Program-made: the position numbers and the translations under genes
Notes under the pieces: generated by a model
What the model was told of the DNA's origin: nothing
What the model saw: only the letters and a program-made list of their open reading frames with translations
Databases searched by the model: none
Assembly (NCBI GenBank): GCA_041394725.1
Contig: JAWKHR010000020.1
Span: forward strand, 1-64,000
From: JAWKHR01 sp041394725
GTDB lineage: Bacteria; Acidobacteriota; Vicinamibacteria; Vicinamibacterales; SCN-69-37
Direction of reading: 5' to 3'
DNA: 64,000 nucleotides
Part shown: positions 33,202 to 41,393 of the stretch, in pieces
Layout of the letters: every line of letters begins with the position of its first letter
How positions within the stretch are numbered: the first letter of the stretch is position 1

Positions 33202-34560
33202 TCAGGCCGCGGTCGCCAGAGGTGCGGACGCCGCCTGCCCCGCGAACCGCCGCAGGACCGCGTCCACCGCCACCGCCGCGAAGACGACGAGCACGGCATC
33301 CACGGGCAGGCGATAGCGGATCAGCGTCCAGCTCGCCAGGTGGATCCCGGTGTAGACGACGATCCAGGCGTACAGCAGCACGACGCCGCGCCGCGACGGA
33401 TCGGGGCGGGGCGAGGGCCGACGGCCCGCGGCGATCACCAGCCCGCCGATCATGAACGGCAGGAACAGCGCGAACGACGCGAGCCGCGCGGCATTGCTCG
33501 CGCGGCCGGAGTCCGGCGACGGCCAGAACTTGAAGTACTCGCGGGCGCGGCTCGCCGACAGCTGGGCGAAGCGCCAGGGGTCGGCCGCGACGAAGCCCCA
33601 CGCGCGGTCGAGCAGCGCGCGGTCGAGCGCCGCCTCGTCGAGCGACCGGAGGCCGGCCGGGATGAGCTCGCCGTACGTCGGGTCGTCGGCGGTCAGCAGC
33701 GGCTTGAAGTGCGTGCCGTGGATCGGATGGTTGCCCCAGAACAGCGCGAACCCCGCGTTGGTGTTGAGCAGCACGAACCGGCCGAAGGCGCGGTAGTTGC
33801 GGGCGGTCCAGGGCAGGATCAGCAGCGCGGCGACGGTCGCCGTCACGAGCAGCCCGGCGGCCACGTCGCGATGGCGGCGGACCGGAATCCCGGGGCCTCG
33901 TCGCGCCCACCAGATCCAGGCGGCGAGCACCGGCACGAAGACGAGGAAGACCTGGCGCAGCAGCGCCGTGATGCCGATGGCCGCGCCGAGCTCGATCCAC
34001 GCGCGCAGCGCCGGCCGCGGACCCTCCGCGGCGGCCACGCGCAGCGCCGCGTCGATCGACCAGAGGATGGCGACGAAGTAGAACGCCTCGGTCACGAGGC
34101 TGCCCGCGTAGTAGACGAAGTACGCGTAGACCGCCGTCCCGGCGGCGGCCAGCGCGCCCACGCGCGGCCCGAACAGGCGCCGCCCCACGCGCCAGGCGAG
34201 CCACGTCTGCAGCACGCCCGCGAGGACGGCCTGCAGCAGCCGCGCGACCAGCGGGTGATCGCCGATCACGCCATACAGGCCCGCCAGCCACGCGGTGTAC
34301 AGGAAGCTCCAGTGCGCCGTGGGCGCGCCCGGCGCCGTCGCGGGCCAGTGCCCCTCGGCGAACGAGAACCCGTGGCCGCCGGCGACCCGCCGCGCCAGCT
34401 CGTCGTACGACACCTGGTCGAAGATGCCGGGCAGCGCCGTCACCGCGTCGCCCTGGTAGAGCGCGCCGGCCACGCGCAGCAGGACCGCGATCCCGATGAC
34501 GGCCGGCAACCAGGCCGCCGACGGCGAGGCGATCCGGCGCGCTACTTCAGCCGCACGCAC
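33202..34560 (-). CDS. Integral membrane glycosyltransferase, GT39/ArnT-like
   Basis: This 452-residue protein has about ten hydrophobic segments. The first periplasmic loop reads GIFDQVSYDELARRVAGGHGF, where the acidic residues after the first helix fit the catalytic Asp of the PMT_2/ArnT group. WTLIRYRLPVDAVLVVFAAVA near the end is the typical R-YRLP loop and final helix. Such enzymes use polyprenyl-phosphate sugars on the outer face of the membrane to decorate proteins, lipids or polysaccharide. The start GTG at 34560 overlaps the GT2 gene upstream by 19 bases; the overlap makes the start slightly uncertain. A role in modifying the exported polymer is likely. Confidence 0.82.
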   Translation of the reverse strand: MRAAEVARRIASPSAAWLPAVIGIAVLLRVAGALYQGDAVTALPGIFDQVSYDELARRVAGGHGFSFAEGHWPATAPGAPTAHWSFLYTAWLAGLYGVIGDHPLVARLLQAVLAGVLQTWLAWRVGRRLFGPRVGALAAAGTAVYAYFVYYAGSLVTEAFYFVAILWSIDAALRVAAAEGPRPALRAWIELGAAIGITALLRQVFLVFVPVLAAWIWWARRGPGIPVRRHRDVAAGLLVTATVAALLILPWTARNYRAFGRFVLLNTNAGFALFWGNHPIHGTHFKPLLTADDPTYGELIPAGLRSLDEAALDRALLDRAWGFVAADPWRFAQLSASRAREYFKFWPSPDSGRASNAARLASFALFLPFMIGGLVIAAGRRPSPRPDPSRRGVVLLYAWIVVYTGIHLASWTLIRYRLPVDAVLVVFAAVAVDAVLRRFAGQAASAPLATAA

Positions 34561-35504
34561 AGGCGCAGCACCTCGACGTTCGACTGCAGTTCCCGGCGCG
34601 CGCGGTCGCGCCGCGGCGGCAGCACCGCGGTCACGGCCCAGCAGCCGAGCTTCGCCAGCGTCAGCCCGCCCAGCACGATCCGGAGGACGCCGGCGCGGAC
34701 GAATCCGTAGTTCTTCCGGTAGAAGAGCATCTTGCCGCGATAGACCATCCGGCGGCGGCGCCAGCGGTTGAGGCTCCGGCCGCCGAAGTGGATCGTCGAG
34801 ACGTCGGGCAGGTAGTAGACGTGCCACCCGGCGCGCTTCAGCCGGAACTGCAGGTCCACCTCGTCGCCGTAGATGAAGAACTCCTCGTCGAGGAGTCCGA
34901 CTTCCTCGATCGCGGCCCGCCGGATCAGCAGGCACGCCGATCCGATCCAGTCCACCCGCCGGGCGGCGGCGGCGTCGCCCGTGGACGGATAGGCCCCGTC
35001 GATCGCGGCGCCCACCCGGGTCGCGATGAGGATCTCCTCGCCGATGGTCGGGAACCGGTTGAAGCCGGCCTGCAGCGATCCGTCCTCGTTGAGCAGCCGC
35101 CCGCCCGCGGCGCCCGCGTCGGGATGCCCGTCGAGAAACGTCACCAGCGCGTCGAGCGACGCGCCCGTGACGAGCGTGTCGTCGTTGAGCAGCAGCACGT
35201 GCCGCCCGCGCGCCGCCTGGATGCCCTGGTTGGTCGCCCGCGAGAGCCCGAGGTTCCGTCCGTTCTCGATCAGCCGGACGTGCGGGTACCCGGCGCGCAG
35301 CCGGTCCTGCGTCCCGTCGGTCGATCCGTTGTCCACGATGATGATCTCGTAGGCGTAGGGCGACGCCATGGCCGCCAGCGACTCGAGGCACGGCCCCAGG
35401 TACGTCCAGTTGCTCATCGTCACCATCACGATCGACACGTCGGGCGCGGGCGGCGCGCCCGGCGTGGCGCCGGCGGTGCGGGGTGTCCGTTCGTCTGGCA
35501 TCAC
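34542..35504 (-). CDS. GT2-family glycosyltransferase (rhamnosyltransferase-like)
   Basis: This 320-residue protein opens, after a Pro-rich tail, with VSIVMVTMSNWTYLGPCLESLA. It has EIIIVDNGSTDGTQD, NLGLSRATNQGIQAARGRHVLLLNDDTLVT and the acceptor-side LLDEEFFIYGDEVDLQFRLKRAGW. The D-N-D and ED-type motifs are those of the RfbF/WbbL-like GT2 branch that often transfers rhamnose. The C-terminal 60 residues contain a possible membrane-associated hydrophobic helix (VLRIVLGGLTLAKLGCWAVTAVL). It lies after hddA with an 85-bp gap containing a 13-base direct repeat (CGGATCCGTTCGT), so a separate promoter or leader is possible there. Confidence 0.9.
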   Translation of the reverse strand: MMPDERTPRTAGATPGAPPAPDVSIVMVTMSNWTYLGPCLESLAAMASPYAYEIIIVDNGSTDGTQDRLRAGYPHVRLIENGRNLGLSRATNQGIQAARGRHVLLLNDDTLVTGASLDALVTFLDGHPDAGAAGGRLLNEDGSLQAGFNRFPTIGEEILIATRVGAAIDGAYPSTGDAAAARRVDWIGSACLLIRRAAIEEVGLLDEEFFIYGDEVDLQFRLKRAGWHVYYLPDVSTIHFGGRSLNRWRRRRMVYRGKMLFYRKNYGFVRAGVLRIVLGGLTLAKLGCWAVTAVLPPRRDRARRELQSNVEVLRLCVRLK

Positions 35505-35589
35505 GTCTCCGTTCCTCTTCGTCCGTCTGCGTTCATCGGATCCGTTCGTCGGATCCGTTCGTCGTCGGTGGCCCCCGGGCGCGCGGTCG

Positions 35590-36576
35590 TCACGCGCTGT
35601 AGTGGATGATCCGGCTGCCCTCGGGGTCGAGCCCGAACGGCACCTCGCGCAGGCCGGCGTCGCGCATCGAGGCGCGCACGGCGCGGCGCGCGGCGGGCCG
35701 CGCGAACAGCAGGAGGCAGCCGCCGCCGCCCGCGCCAGACACCTTGCCGCCGTCGGCGCCGGCCTCGCGCGCCAGCCCGTAGAAGTCGTCGAGCGTGCCG
35801 TTGGTCACGCCGCTGGCCATGCGTTTCTTGAGCTGCCACGACACGTCGAGGCAGCGGCCGAGCCCGTCGATCCGGCCCTCGGCCAGGGCCTGGCGCACGC
35901 GGTCGGCAATCGCCACCAGCCCGTCCACGTGGGCGCGGCTCTCCTCGCTCGACCCGAGCCGGCGTCGCGCCTCGGCGAGCACGTCGCCCGCGTCCCGCTG
36001 CATGCCGGTGAAGAAGAGCAGCAGCCGGCGCCGCAGCCGCTCGCGCACGGCCGGCGTCGAGACGACCGGCTGCACCGCCACGGTGTCGTCGGGGTTGAAC
36101 CGGATGTCCTGCAGCCCGCCGAACGCGGCGATGTACTGGTCCTGCTTCCCGATCGGACGGCCGAGCCGCTCGATCTCGATGTGGCACGCGCGCTCCGCGA
36201 GGTCGGCGGCCGAGTGCCACTCGCCCTTGAACGCGTAGAGCGCGTTGAGCACCCCCACCGTCAGCGTGGAACTCGACCCGAGCCCGATGCCCGCGGGCAG
36301 GTCGGCAATCGTCGTGACCTCGACGCCGGAGACGATGCCGGTCATCTTGAGCGCCTCGCGGATGAGGTCGTGCTGCAGCGCGTCCACGTGGTCCACGATC
36401 TCCGTGCGCGTGTACGACACGCGCAGGCTGTCGTCGAACCGCCGGTTGACCGTGACGTACATGTGGCGGTCGATCGCCGCGGTGACGACGCGGCCGGGAC
36501 GCTGGTGGTAGTACTCGGCGAAGTCCGAGCCCCCGCCCGCGAGGCTCACGCGAAAGGGCGTCTTCGAGACGATCAT
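35590..36576 (-). CDS. hddA: GHMP kinase, D-glycero-alpha-D-manno-heptose 7-phosphate kinase-like
   Basis: This 328-residue kinase has all three GHMP motifs: TPFRVSLAGGGSDFAEYY (6-23), the ATP loop LPAGIGLGSSSTLTVG (93-108) and VSGAGGGGCLL near 287-297. The N-terminus with the AGGGSDF run is typical of HddA, which makes heptose 1,7-bisphosphate for the GDP-D-glycero-alpha-D-manno-heptose pathway. The neighbours support this: the nucleotidyltransferase gene upstream overlaps it by 4 bases, and gmhA is divergent nearby. A fucokinase-like role is the main alternative because the families are close. The enzyme is cytoplasmic. Confidence 0.85.
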   Translation of the reverse strand: MIVSKTPFRVSLAGGGSDFAEYYHQRPGRVVTAAIDRHMYVTVNRRFDDSLRVSYTRTEIVDHVDALQHDLIREALKMTGIVSGVEVTTIADLPAGIGLGSSSTLTVGVLNALYAFKGEWHSAADLAERACHIEIERLGRPIGKQDQYIAAFGGLQDIRFNPDDTVAVQPVVSTPAVRERLRRRLLLFFTGMQRDAGDVLAEARRRLGSSEESRAHVDGLVAIADRVRQALAEGRIDGLGRCLDVSWQLKKRMASGVTNGTLDDFYGLAREAGADGGKVSGAGGGGCLLLFARPAARRAVRASMRDAGLREVPFGLDPEGSRIIHYSA

Positions 36577-37289
36577 GCGGATGTCCCTCCCGGGTTCGCG
36601 GCGCGCCAGGCCGTGCCCGCGCGCTCGAGCGCCGCGGGCGTGCCGACGTCCAGCAGCAGGTCCGTGATCACGTAGCCGTGCGCGCGGCCCGCCAGCCGCG
36701 GCCACACGTCGTGCCCGAGGTCCACCACGCCGGGCCGGCGCGGGATGTGATCGAAGAGCGCCGGCCGCGCGATCGCGATCCCCGCGTTCGCGAGGTCGCC
36801 GCGCGGCCGCGCCGGCTTCTCCTCGAACCCGACCACGCGGCCGTCGGCCGCGATCTCGACGATGCCGGCCGCCGTCGGGTCCGGCGCGTGGAACAGGCCG
36901 AGCGTCGCGATGCCGTCGTGCCGCCGGTGCGCGTCGGCCATCGCGCCGAGGTCGGCCGTCGTCAGCGTGTCCGCGTAGAGAATCCAGAAGTCGTCGGCGC
37001 CCGCGACGAAGTCCCGGTTCGCGCGCAGCGTGCCGCCGCTCCCGATCGGTTCGTCCTCGACCACGAGCCGCACGGCGGGCTCGCGCGGCGCGGAGGCGAG
37101 GAACGCGCGCACGAGGTCGGCGTGCTGCGAGACGTTCAGCAGTACCTCGCGGATCCCGTGCCGGCGACAGAGATCGAGCCAGATCGCGAGCAGCGGCCGG
37201 CCGCCGACCGGCACGAGGCACTTGGGCAGGCTCAACGTCAGCGGTCGCAGGCGCTCGCCGCGGCCGCCGGCCAGCAGGAACGCCTTCAC
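36573..37289 (-). CDS. hddC: Sugar-1-phosphate nucleotidyltransferase, HddC-like
   Basis: This 238-residue enzyme has the nucleotidyltransferase signature VKAFLLAGGRGERLRPLTLSLPKCLVPVGGRPLL, then DEPIGSGGTLRANRDFV and FWILYADTLTT, which hold the nucleotide, sugar phosphate and metal. It ends LLLDVGTPAALERAG. Short proteins of this type next to hddA usually activate heptose 1-phosphate to GDP-heptose, so HddC is the best reading; a mannose or glucose substrate is possible. The start is GTG 37289. Upstream the frame stays open through a 27-bp tandem repeat, which would add an Arg-rich tail, but that region is better read as leader DNA. Confidence 0.8.
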   Translation of the reverse strand: MKAFLLAGGRGERLRPLTLSLPKCLVPVGGRPLLAIWLDLCRRHGIREVLLNVSQHADLVRAFLASAPREPAVRLVVEDEPIGSGGTLRANRDFVAGADDFWILYADTLTTADLGAMADAHRRHDGIATLGLFHAPDPTAAGIVEIAADGRVVGFEEKPARPRGDLANAGIAIARPALFDHIPRRPGVVDLGHDVWPRLAGRAHGYVITDLLLDVGTPAALERAGTAWRAANPGGTSA

Positions 37290-37313
37290 GCCACCCGCCC
37301 GCCGATTCGACGG

Positions 37314-37405
37314 TCCCCGCCGAAATCGGCGTTCCGGTTGTCCCCGCCGAAGTCGGCGTTCCGGTTGTCCCCGCCGAAGTCGGCGTTCCGGTTGTCCCCG
37401 CCGAC
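37314..37405. repeat. 27-bp tandem repeat in divergent promoter region
   Basis: Three copies (37314-37340, 37341-37367, 37368-37394) and a partial fourth start TCCCCGCCGAARTCGGCG. Each copy contains the small palindrome GCCGA-R-TCGGC. The first two differ by one base. The array lies 24 bp upstream of hddC and about 180 bp upstream of the divergent gmhA, in the 296-bp gap that must hold the promoters of both directions. Confidence 0.85.
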
Positions 37406-37585
37406 GGCACCTTTTGGAGGCTGGCCGCCCGACTTCCGGGACCGACAAATCTGGTATTCGCCCGGGGACCCCGCGCTTCCGTCGGCACGCGGGGCCGTTT
37501 CGCCGATCCGCGCCGGGGCGCCCGATCTGGCCTCGACTGTGCAACGTTCCGGGGCAGTCGCGGCCCGCAACCAGGGAGCTCCCCA

Positions 37586-38200
37586 GTGTTTGACGTCAAC
37601 GGCTATCTCGGCACCTACCTGTCCGTGCTCGACGGACTCGACCGGGCGGCGGTCGACACGCTGGCCGACCTCGTCTTCACCACGTGGCGGAGCGCCCGCA
37701 CCGTCTTCCTCTGCGGCAACGGCGGCAGCGCGGCCACCGCCACGCACGTCTCCGCCGACCTCGTGAAGCTGACGACGCCGGAGGGGACGCGCCGGCTGCG
37801 CGCCGTGGCGCTCGGCGAGGGTCTGCCCGGCTTTTCGGCCGCGGCCAACGACATCGGCTACGACCAGGTCTTCGCCGAGCAGCTCGACGCCTTCCTGCGG
37901 CCGGGCGATCTCGTCGTGGGGCTGAGCACCAGCGGCGCCTCGCCGAACGTGCTCCGCGCGATCGAGTTCGCGCGCGGCGCCGGCGCCACGACGGCGGGGA
38001 TCACCGGCCTCCACGGCCGGCTGCTGCACGATGCCGTCCATCACTGCCTCGTCGTCCCGTCGGCGAGCGTCCAGCAGGTCGAGGACGCGACGATGGTGGT
38101 GGGCCACCTGCTGTGCCTCGCCGTGCGCGCCCGGGTGGACGCGCACCTGGCGCCGGCGGCGGCGCCCCGCGCCAGCGCGGTCCGCGCGAGCGGCCTGTGA
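37586..38200 (+). CDS. gmhA: D-sedoheptulose 7-phosphate isomerase-like SIS protein
   Basis: This 204-residue SIS-domain protein has TVFLCGNGGSAATATHVSADLVK, the phosphosugar loop, then FAEQLDAFLRPGDLVVGLSTSGASPNVLRAI and VEDATMVVGHLL. The spacing and the GNGGSAATATH segment match GmhA, which converts sedoheptulose 7-phosphate to D-glycero-D-manno-heptose 7-phosphate, the first step of heptose precursor synthesis. This fits the divergent hddA and hddC genes. The start is GTG 37586, with a weak GGGAG ahead. Its stop overlaps the galE start by 4 bases (GTGA). Confidence 0.88.
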   Translation: MFDVNGYLGTYLSVLDGLDRAAVDTLADLVFTTWRSARTVFLCGNGGSAATATHVSADLVKLTTPEGTRRLRAVALGEGLPGFSAAANDIGYDQVFAEQLDAFLRPGDLVVGLSTSGASPNVLRAIEFARGAGATTAGITGLHGRLLHDAVHHCLVVPSASVQQVEDATMVVGHLLCLAVRARVDAHLAPAAAPRASAVRASGL

Positions 38201-39180
38201 CGCTGCTGGTCACCGGCGGGGCGGGCTACATCGGATCGATCGTCGCGGAACTGGCCTGCGCCGCCGGCCATCGCGTGGTCGTGCTCGACGATCTCCGCGC
38301 CGGCAACCGCGGCGCGATTCCGGCCGGCTGCACGTTCATCGAAGGCGGCATCGGCGACCCGGCCGCGCTGGCGCGCGCCTTCGCCGGCGGGCCGGTGGAC
38401 GCGGTCGTCCACCTCGCCGCCGAGGCGGCGATCGAAACGTCGGTCACCGACCCGGCGCTGTACTTCCGCGTGAACCTCGCCGACACGCTCGCGCTGCTCG
38501 ACGCGATGCACGCGCACGGCGTCGCGCGGCTGGTCTTCTCGTCCACGGCCGCGACCTACGGCGAGCCGCGGACGGTGCCGATCGACGAGGCCCATCCCCA
38601 GGTGCCCATCAACGCCTACGGCGAGTCGAAGCTGATGGTCGAACGGTGCCTGCACTGGTACCACCGCGCCTACGGTCTCCGGGCGGTCGCCTTCCGCTAC
38701 TTCAACGCGGCCGGCGCGACCGAGGCGCGCGGCGAGCATCGCCGCCACGAGACGCACCTGCTGCCGCTGGCCCTCGACGCGGCCGCCGGCCGCCGGCCGC
38801 CGCTCAACCTCTACGGCACCGACTACCCGACGCCCGACGGCACGTGCATCCGCGACTACGTCCACGTGCGCGACATCGCCACGGCGCACCTGCGCGCGCT
38901 CGATCGCCTGGACGATCTCGGGCTCGCCTTCTTCAACCTGGGGAGCGCCACCGGCTACTCGGTGCGCGAGGTGATCGACACGGTCGCGCGCGTCATCGGC
39001 CGGCCGGTGCCGTGGGTGGCCGCCGGACGCCGCCCCGGGGATCCGGCCGTCCTCGTGGCCAGCGCCGACACGGCTCGGCGCGTGCTCGACTGGCAGCCGG
39101 ATCCCGGAGGCCTCGCGGGGATCGTCGAGTCCGCCTGGACGTGGCGGACCCGACACCCGCGCGGCTACGACGCGACGTAA
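38197..39180 (+). CDS. galE: UDP-glucose 4-epimerase
   Basis: This 327-residue short-chain dehydrogenase/reductase has the NAD motif GGAGYIG at 7-13, the catalytic SST near 115-117 and YGESK with Tyr141 and Lys145. RYFNAAGA, IRDYVHVRDIATAHL and the FNLGSATGYSVREVI ending are typical of GalE, which interconverts UDP-glucose and UDP-galactose. The length is near the family norm of 330-340. It is the second gene of a two-gene plus-strand unit with gmhA, providing another precursor for the polysaccharide. The start is GTG 38197. UDP-N-acetylglucosamine epimerase activity cannot be ruled out. Confidence 0.92.
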   Translation: MTLLVTGGAGYIGSIVAELACAAGHRVVVLDDLRAGNRGAIPAGCTFIEGGIGDPAALARAFAGGPVDAVVHLAAEAAIETSVTDPALYFRVNLADTLALLDAMHAHGVARLVFSSTAATYGEPRTVPIDEAHPQVPINAYGESKLMVERCLHWYHRAYGLRAVAFRYFNAAGATEARGEHRRHETHLLPLALDAAAGRRPPLNLYGTDYPTPDGTCIRDYVHVRDIATAHLRALDRLDDLGLAFFNLGSATGYSVREVIDTVARVIGRPVPWVAAGRRPGDPAVLVASADTARRVLDWQPDPGGLAGIVESAWTWRTRHPRGYDAT

Positions 39181-39196
39181 CCGACTCACCGGCGCC

Positions 39197-39886
39197 TCAC
39201 GCGATCCACGCGCGGCGACGCCGCCCCAGCCCGACCAGCCCCGCGCCGACGAGCAGCACCGACACCGGCTCCGGCACCGGCACCGCCTCGAACGTCGTCG
39301 TGCCGAGGCTCAGGTCGGAGTAGCTGGCATCCGGCCCGGGATTGGCCGGCGTGATGCGCAGCAGGTCGATCGGCTGCGACCCGAACGGCGACGTCAGGAG
39401 CCACGCGCCCCCGCCCGTCTCGTCGGCGATGCTGAGGTTGGTCAGCGCGCCGCCGGTCGCCGTCGTGAAGCCCGTGACCTGGACGGTCACGACCCCGAGC
39501 GAGATCCCGCCGGCGAACGCCTCGATCGACGCCGCCTCGTCGTCGGTCGGCCCGTGCTCGACGTCGTTGTACGTGGGCGGCTCGTAGAGGAAGATCAGCT
39601 GCATCGACTGGACCAGCGACGGCGCGTCGAACGCGATCTCGATGGCCTCGCCGCCGTCGATCTCGCCCTCGACCGATCCGCCGCTGACGCCGTAGCCGTC
39701 CCAGCCGTTGAGCGACTGCCAGCTGAAGTCGCCGCCGATGGCCGTCGCCGTCGCGCCGCCGGCCGAGCACGTCGAGACGGCGCCGCACGCCTGGATGTCG
39801 GCCAGTCCGATGGTCGACGCCGACGCGGGCGCCGCCACCCAGAGCACGGCGGCCACCGCCAGTACCCAGTGCCTGATTCGTTGCAT
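39197..39886 (-). CDS. PEP-CTERM sorting domain protein
   Basis: This 229-residue exported protein has a signal peptide (VLAVAAVLWVAAPASA) and a beta-rich, Gly/Asp-rich body with two cysteines. The C-terminus is a textbook PEP-CTERM: VPVPEPVSVLLVGAGLVGLGRRRR, i.e. the Val-Pro-Glu-Pro motif, a hydrophobic helix and an Arg cluster. In known systems an exosortase cleaves this tail and the protein passes to the surface, often in species that make an exopolysaccharide. No exosortase gene lies in the window. It is the last minus-strand gene after the large EPS block, separated by 106 bp, and has a GGGAG ahead of its ATG, so it may have its own promoter. Confidence 0.93.
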   Translation of the reverse strand: MQRIRHWVLAVAAVLWVAAPASASTIGLADIQACGAVSTCSAGGATATAIGGDFSWQSLNGWDGYGVSGGSVEGEIDGGEAIEIAFDAPSLVQSMQLIFLYEPPTYNDVEHGPTDDEAASIEAFAGGISLGVVTVQVTGFTTATGGALTNLSIADETGGGAWLLTSPFGSQPIDLLRITPANPGPDASYSDLSLGTTTFEAVPVPEPVSVLLVGAGLVGLGRRRRAWIA

Positions 39887-39992
39887 ATCAAGACTCCCTG
39901 TATCTGCTGCTGTCACCGAACACCGAAGCCGGTGCGCGCCCGATGCGGGTCGCGCCCGGGTCCTGCTCACGCATGCCAGGTCGATGGGCGAC

Positions 39993-41357
39993 TCACGCCG
40001 CGGGCGCCGGCACCGGATGCCAGATGCCGTCGTCGCCGCGGTAGATCGCCTCGAGTTCGTCCGCTTCCTCGTCGATGCGCTTCACGGGCGGCACGCCGCG
40101 CGCGAGCGCGGCGACGAGGCCGGGCTCGCTGGTGAGGCGGTCGAGGGCCCGGGCCAGGTCGGCCACCGAGTCCCGCTCGACCAGCAGGCCGCTCACGCCG
40201 TGCCGGACCGCCTCGGCCATGCCGCCGAGGTTCGTCGCGACGACCGGCGTCCCGGTGGCGAACGCCTCCTGGATGACGAGCGGCGCGTTCTCGTACCAGC
40301 GGGACGGGACGACCAGCACGTCGATGCCGGCCCAGACGGCCGGCAGGTCGGCGCGGGTGAACGCCCCGCGGAACGCCACGCCCTCGACGCCGCGCGCGGC
40401 CGCTTCCAGCCCGCGCGCGTACGGCGGGTCGGCGGCCGGGTCGCCCCAGACGTCGAGCCGCGCGCGCCCCGCGGAGGCCGAGGCCGCGAACGCCTCGATC
40501 AGCGTGTGCACGCCCTTGATCGCCGCGATCTGCCCGACGTAGCCGAAGCGCACGACCGGCGACGCCGTGCGGCCCGCGTAGCCGGAGAGCCAGGCCAGCT
40601 CGTGGCCGGGGGCGAGGACGCGGACGTCGGCCCGCAGCCCGAGCGCGCCGACCATCCGTTGCACGACGCGCGAGTGCGAGAGCACCACGTCGGGCTGCGC
40701 GAGCGCGTCGGCCAGCCGCGCCTTCCGGTCGGCCATGTCGAGCGCGAGGCCGCGCGCGCCGCGCAGGCGGCGGAGCCCGGCGTGATGGGCGATGCCGGTC
40801 CACACCGCTTCGCGGAGACGCGCCGGCATCCAGCCCCGCGTCCGCCGGTAGAGGCGCGATCGATCGAGCACGCACGCCTCGCACTGCCAGGGCGTGGTGC
40901 GGCCGTCGCAGAGCGCGCCGTCGCCGCGGAGCAGCGTCGTGCGCGGGCAGACCGTCCAGAAGTCCATCAGCGTGAACACGAGCCGGACGCCGCGGCGGCG
41001 GGCCGCGCGGAGCACGCCGACGCCGAGCGTGGCGGCCGACGTGACGTGCACGACGTCCGGGCGGAACGCGCCGAGTTCCGCCTCGAACCAGCGCTCCACC
41101 TCCGGACTGTCGTAGAGCACCTGGTTGGGATCCGAGGCCCGGGCCCAGTGCAGCCGGACCCGGCGGACCGGCACGCCGAACGCCGGCGCGTCGTCCACGC
41201 CGTTCCAGTAGCGCTCGCCGTGGTTCCACCCGGCGGCACAGACCACGCGTGCGTCGTGGCCACGCCGCCGCAGCGCCTGCGCGAGCGCGAGCGTGTAGTT
41301 CTCCGTGCCCGCGTTCCGCTCGGGCGGGAAGAAGTGCGTGACCAGCAGGACGCGCAT
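39993..41357 (-). CDS. GT4-family glycosyltransferase (paralogue of 43777-45141)
   Basis: This 454-residue GT-B enzyme opens MRVLLVTHFFPPERNAGTENYTLALAQAL. In the acceptor half it has VVHVTSAATLG and the unusual Cys-bearing insert DFWTVCPRTTLLRGDGALCDGRTTPWQCEAC. The donor half reads FGYVGQIAAIKGVHTLIEAF and VPSRWYENAPLVIQEAFATGTPVVATNLGG, which holds the E-x7-E-like donor site. The same order and the same Cys-rich insert appear in the gene at 43777-45141, which is also 454 residues long, so they are duplicates that may add two similar sugars. It is the last glycosyltransferase of the long block. Confidence 0.9.
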   Translation of the reverse strand: MRVLLVTHFFPPERNAGTENYTLALAQALRRRGHDARVVCAAGWNHGERYWNGVDDAPAFGVPVRRVRLHWARASDPNQVLYDSPEVERWFEAELGAFRPDVVHVTSAATLGVGVLRAARRRGVRLVFTLMDFWTVCPRTTLLRGDGALCDGRTTPWQCEACVLDRSRLYRRTRGWMPARLREAVWTGIAHHAGLRRLRGARGLALDMADRKARLADALAQPDVVLSHSRVVQRMVGALGLRADVRVLAPGHELAWLSGYAGRTASPVVRFGYVGQIAAIKGVHTLIEAFAASASAGRARLDVWGDPAADPPYARGLEAAARGVEGVAFRGAFTRADLPAVWAGIDVLVVPSRWYENAPLVIQEAFATGTPVVATNLGGMAEAVRHGVSGLLVERDSVADLARALDRLTSEPGLVAALARGVPPVKRIDEEADELEAIYRGDDGIWHPVPAPAA

Positions 41358-41393
41358 CGGTGTCGCGGTCGGATCGCGGTGGATGACGACGCC

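Noticed and set aside
37290..37544. N-terminal extension of HddC into the 27-bp repeat
   Set aside because: It would add an Arg-rich repeated tail before the normal nucleotidyltransferase start. The GTG at 37289 gives the standard N-terminus.
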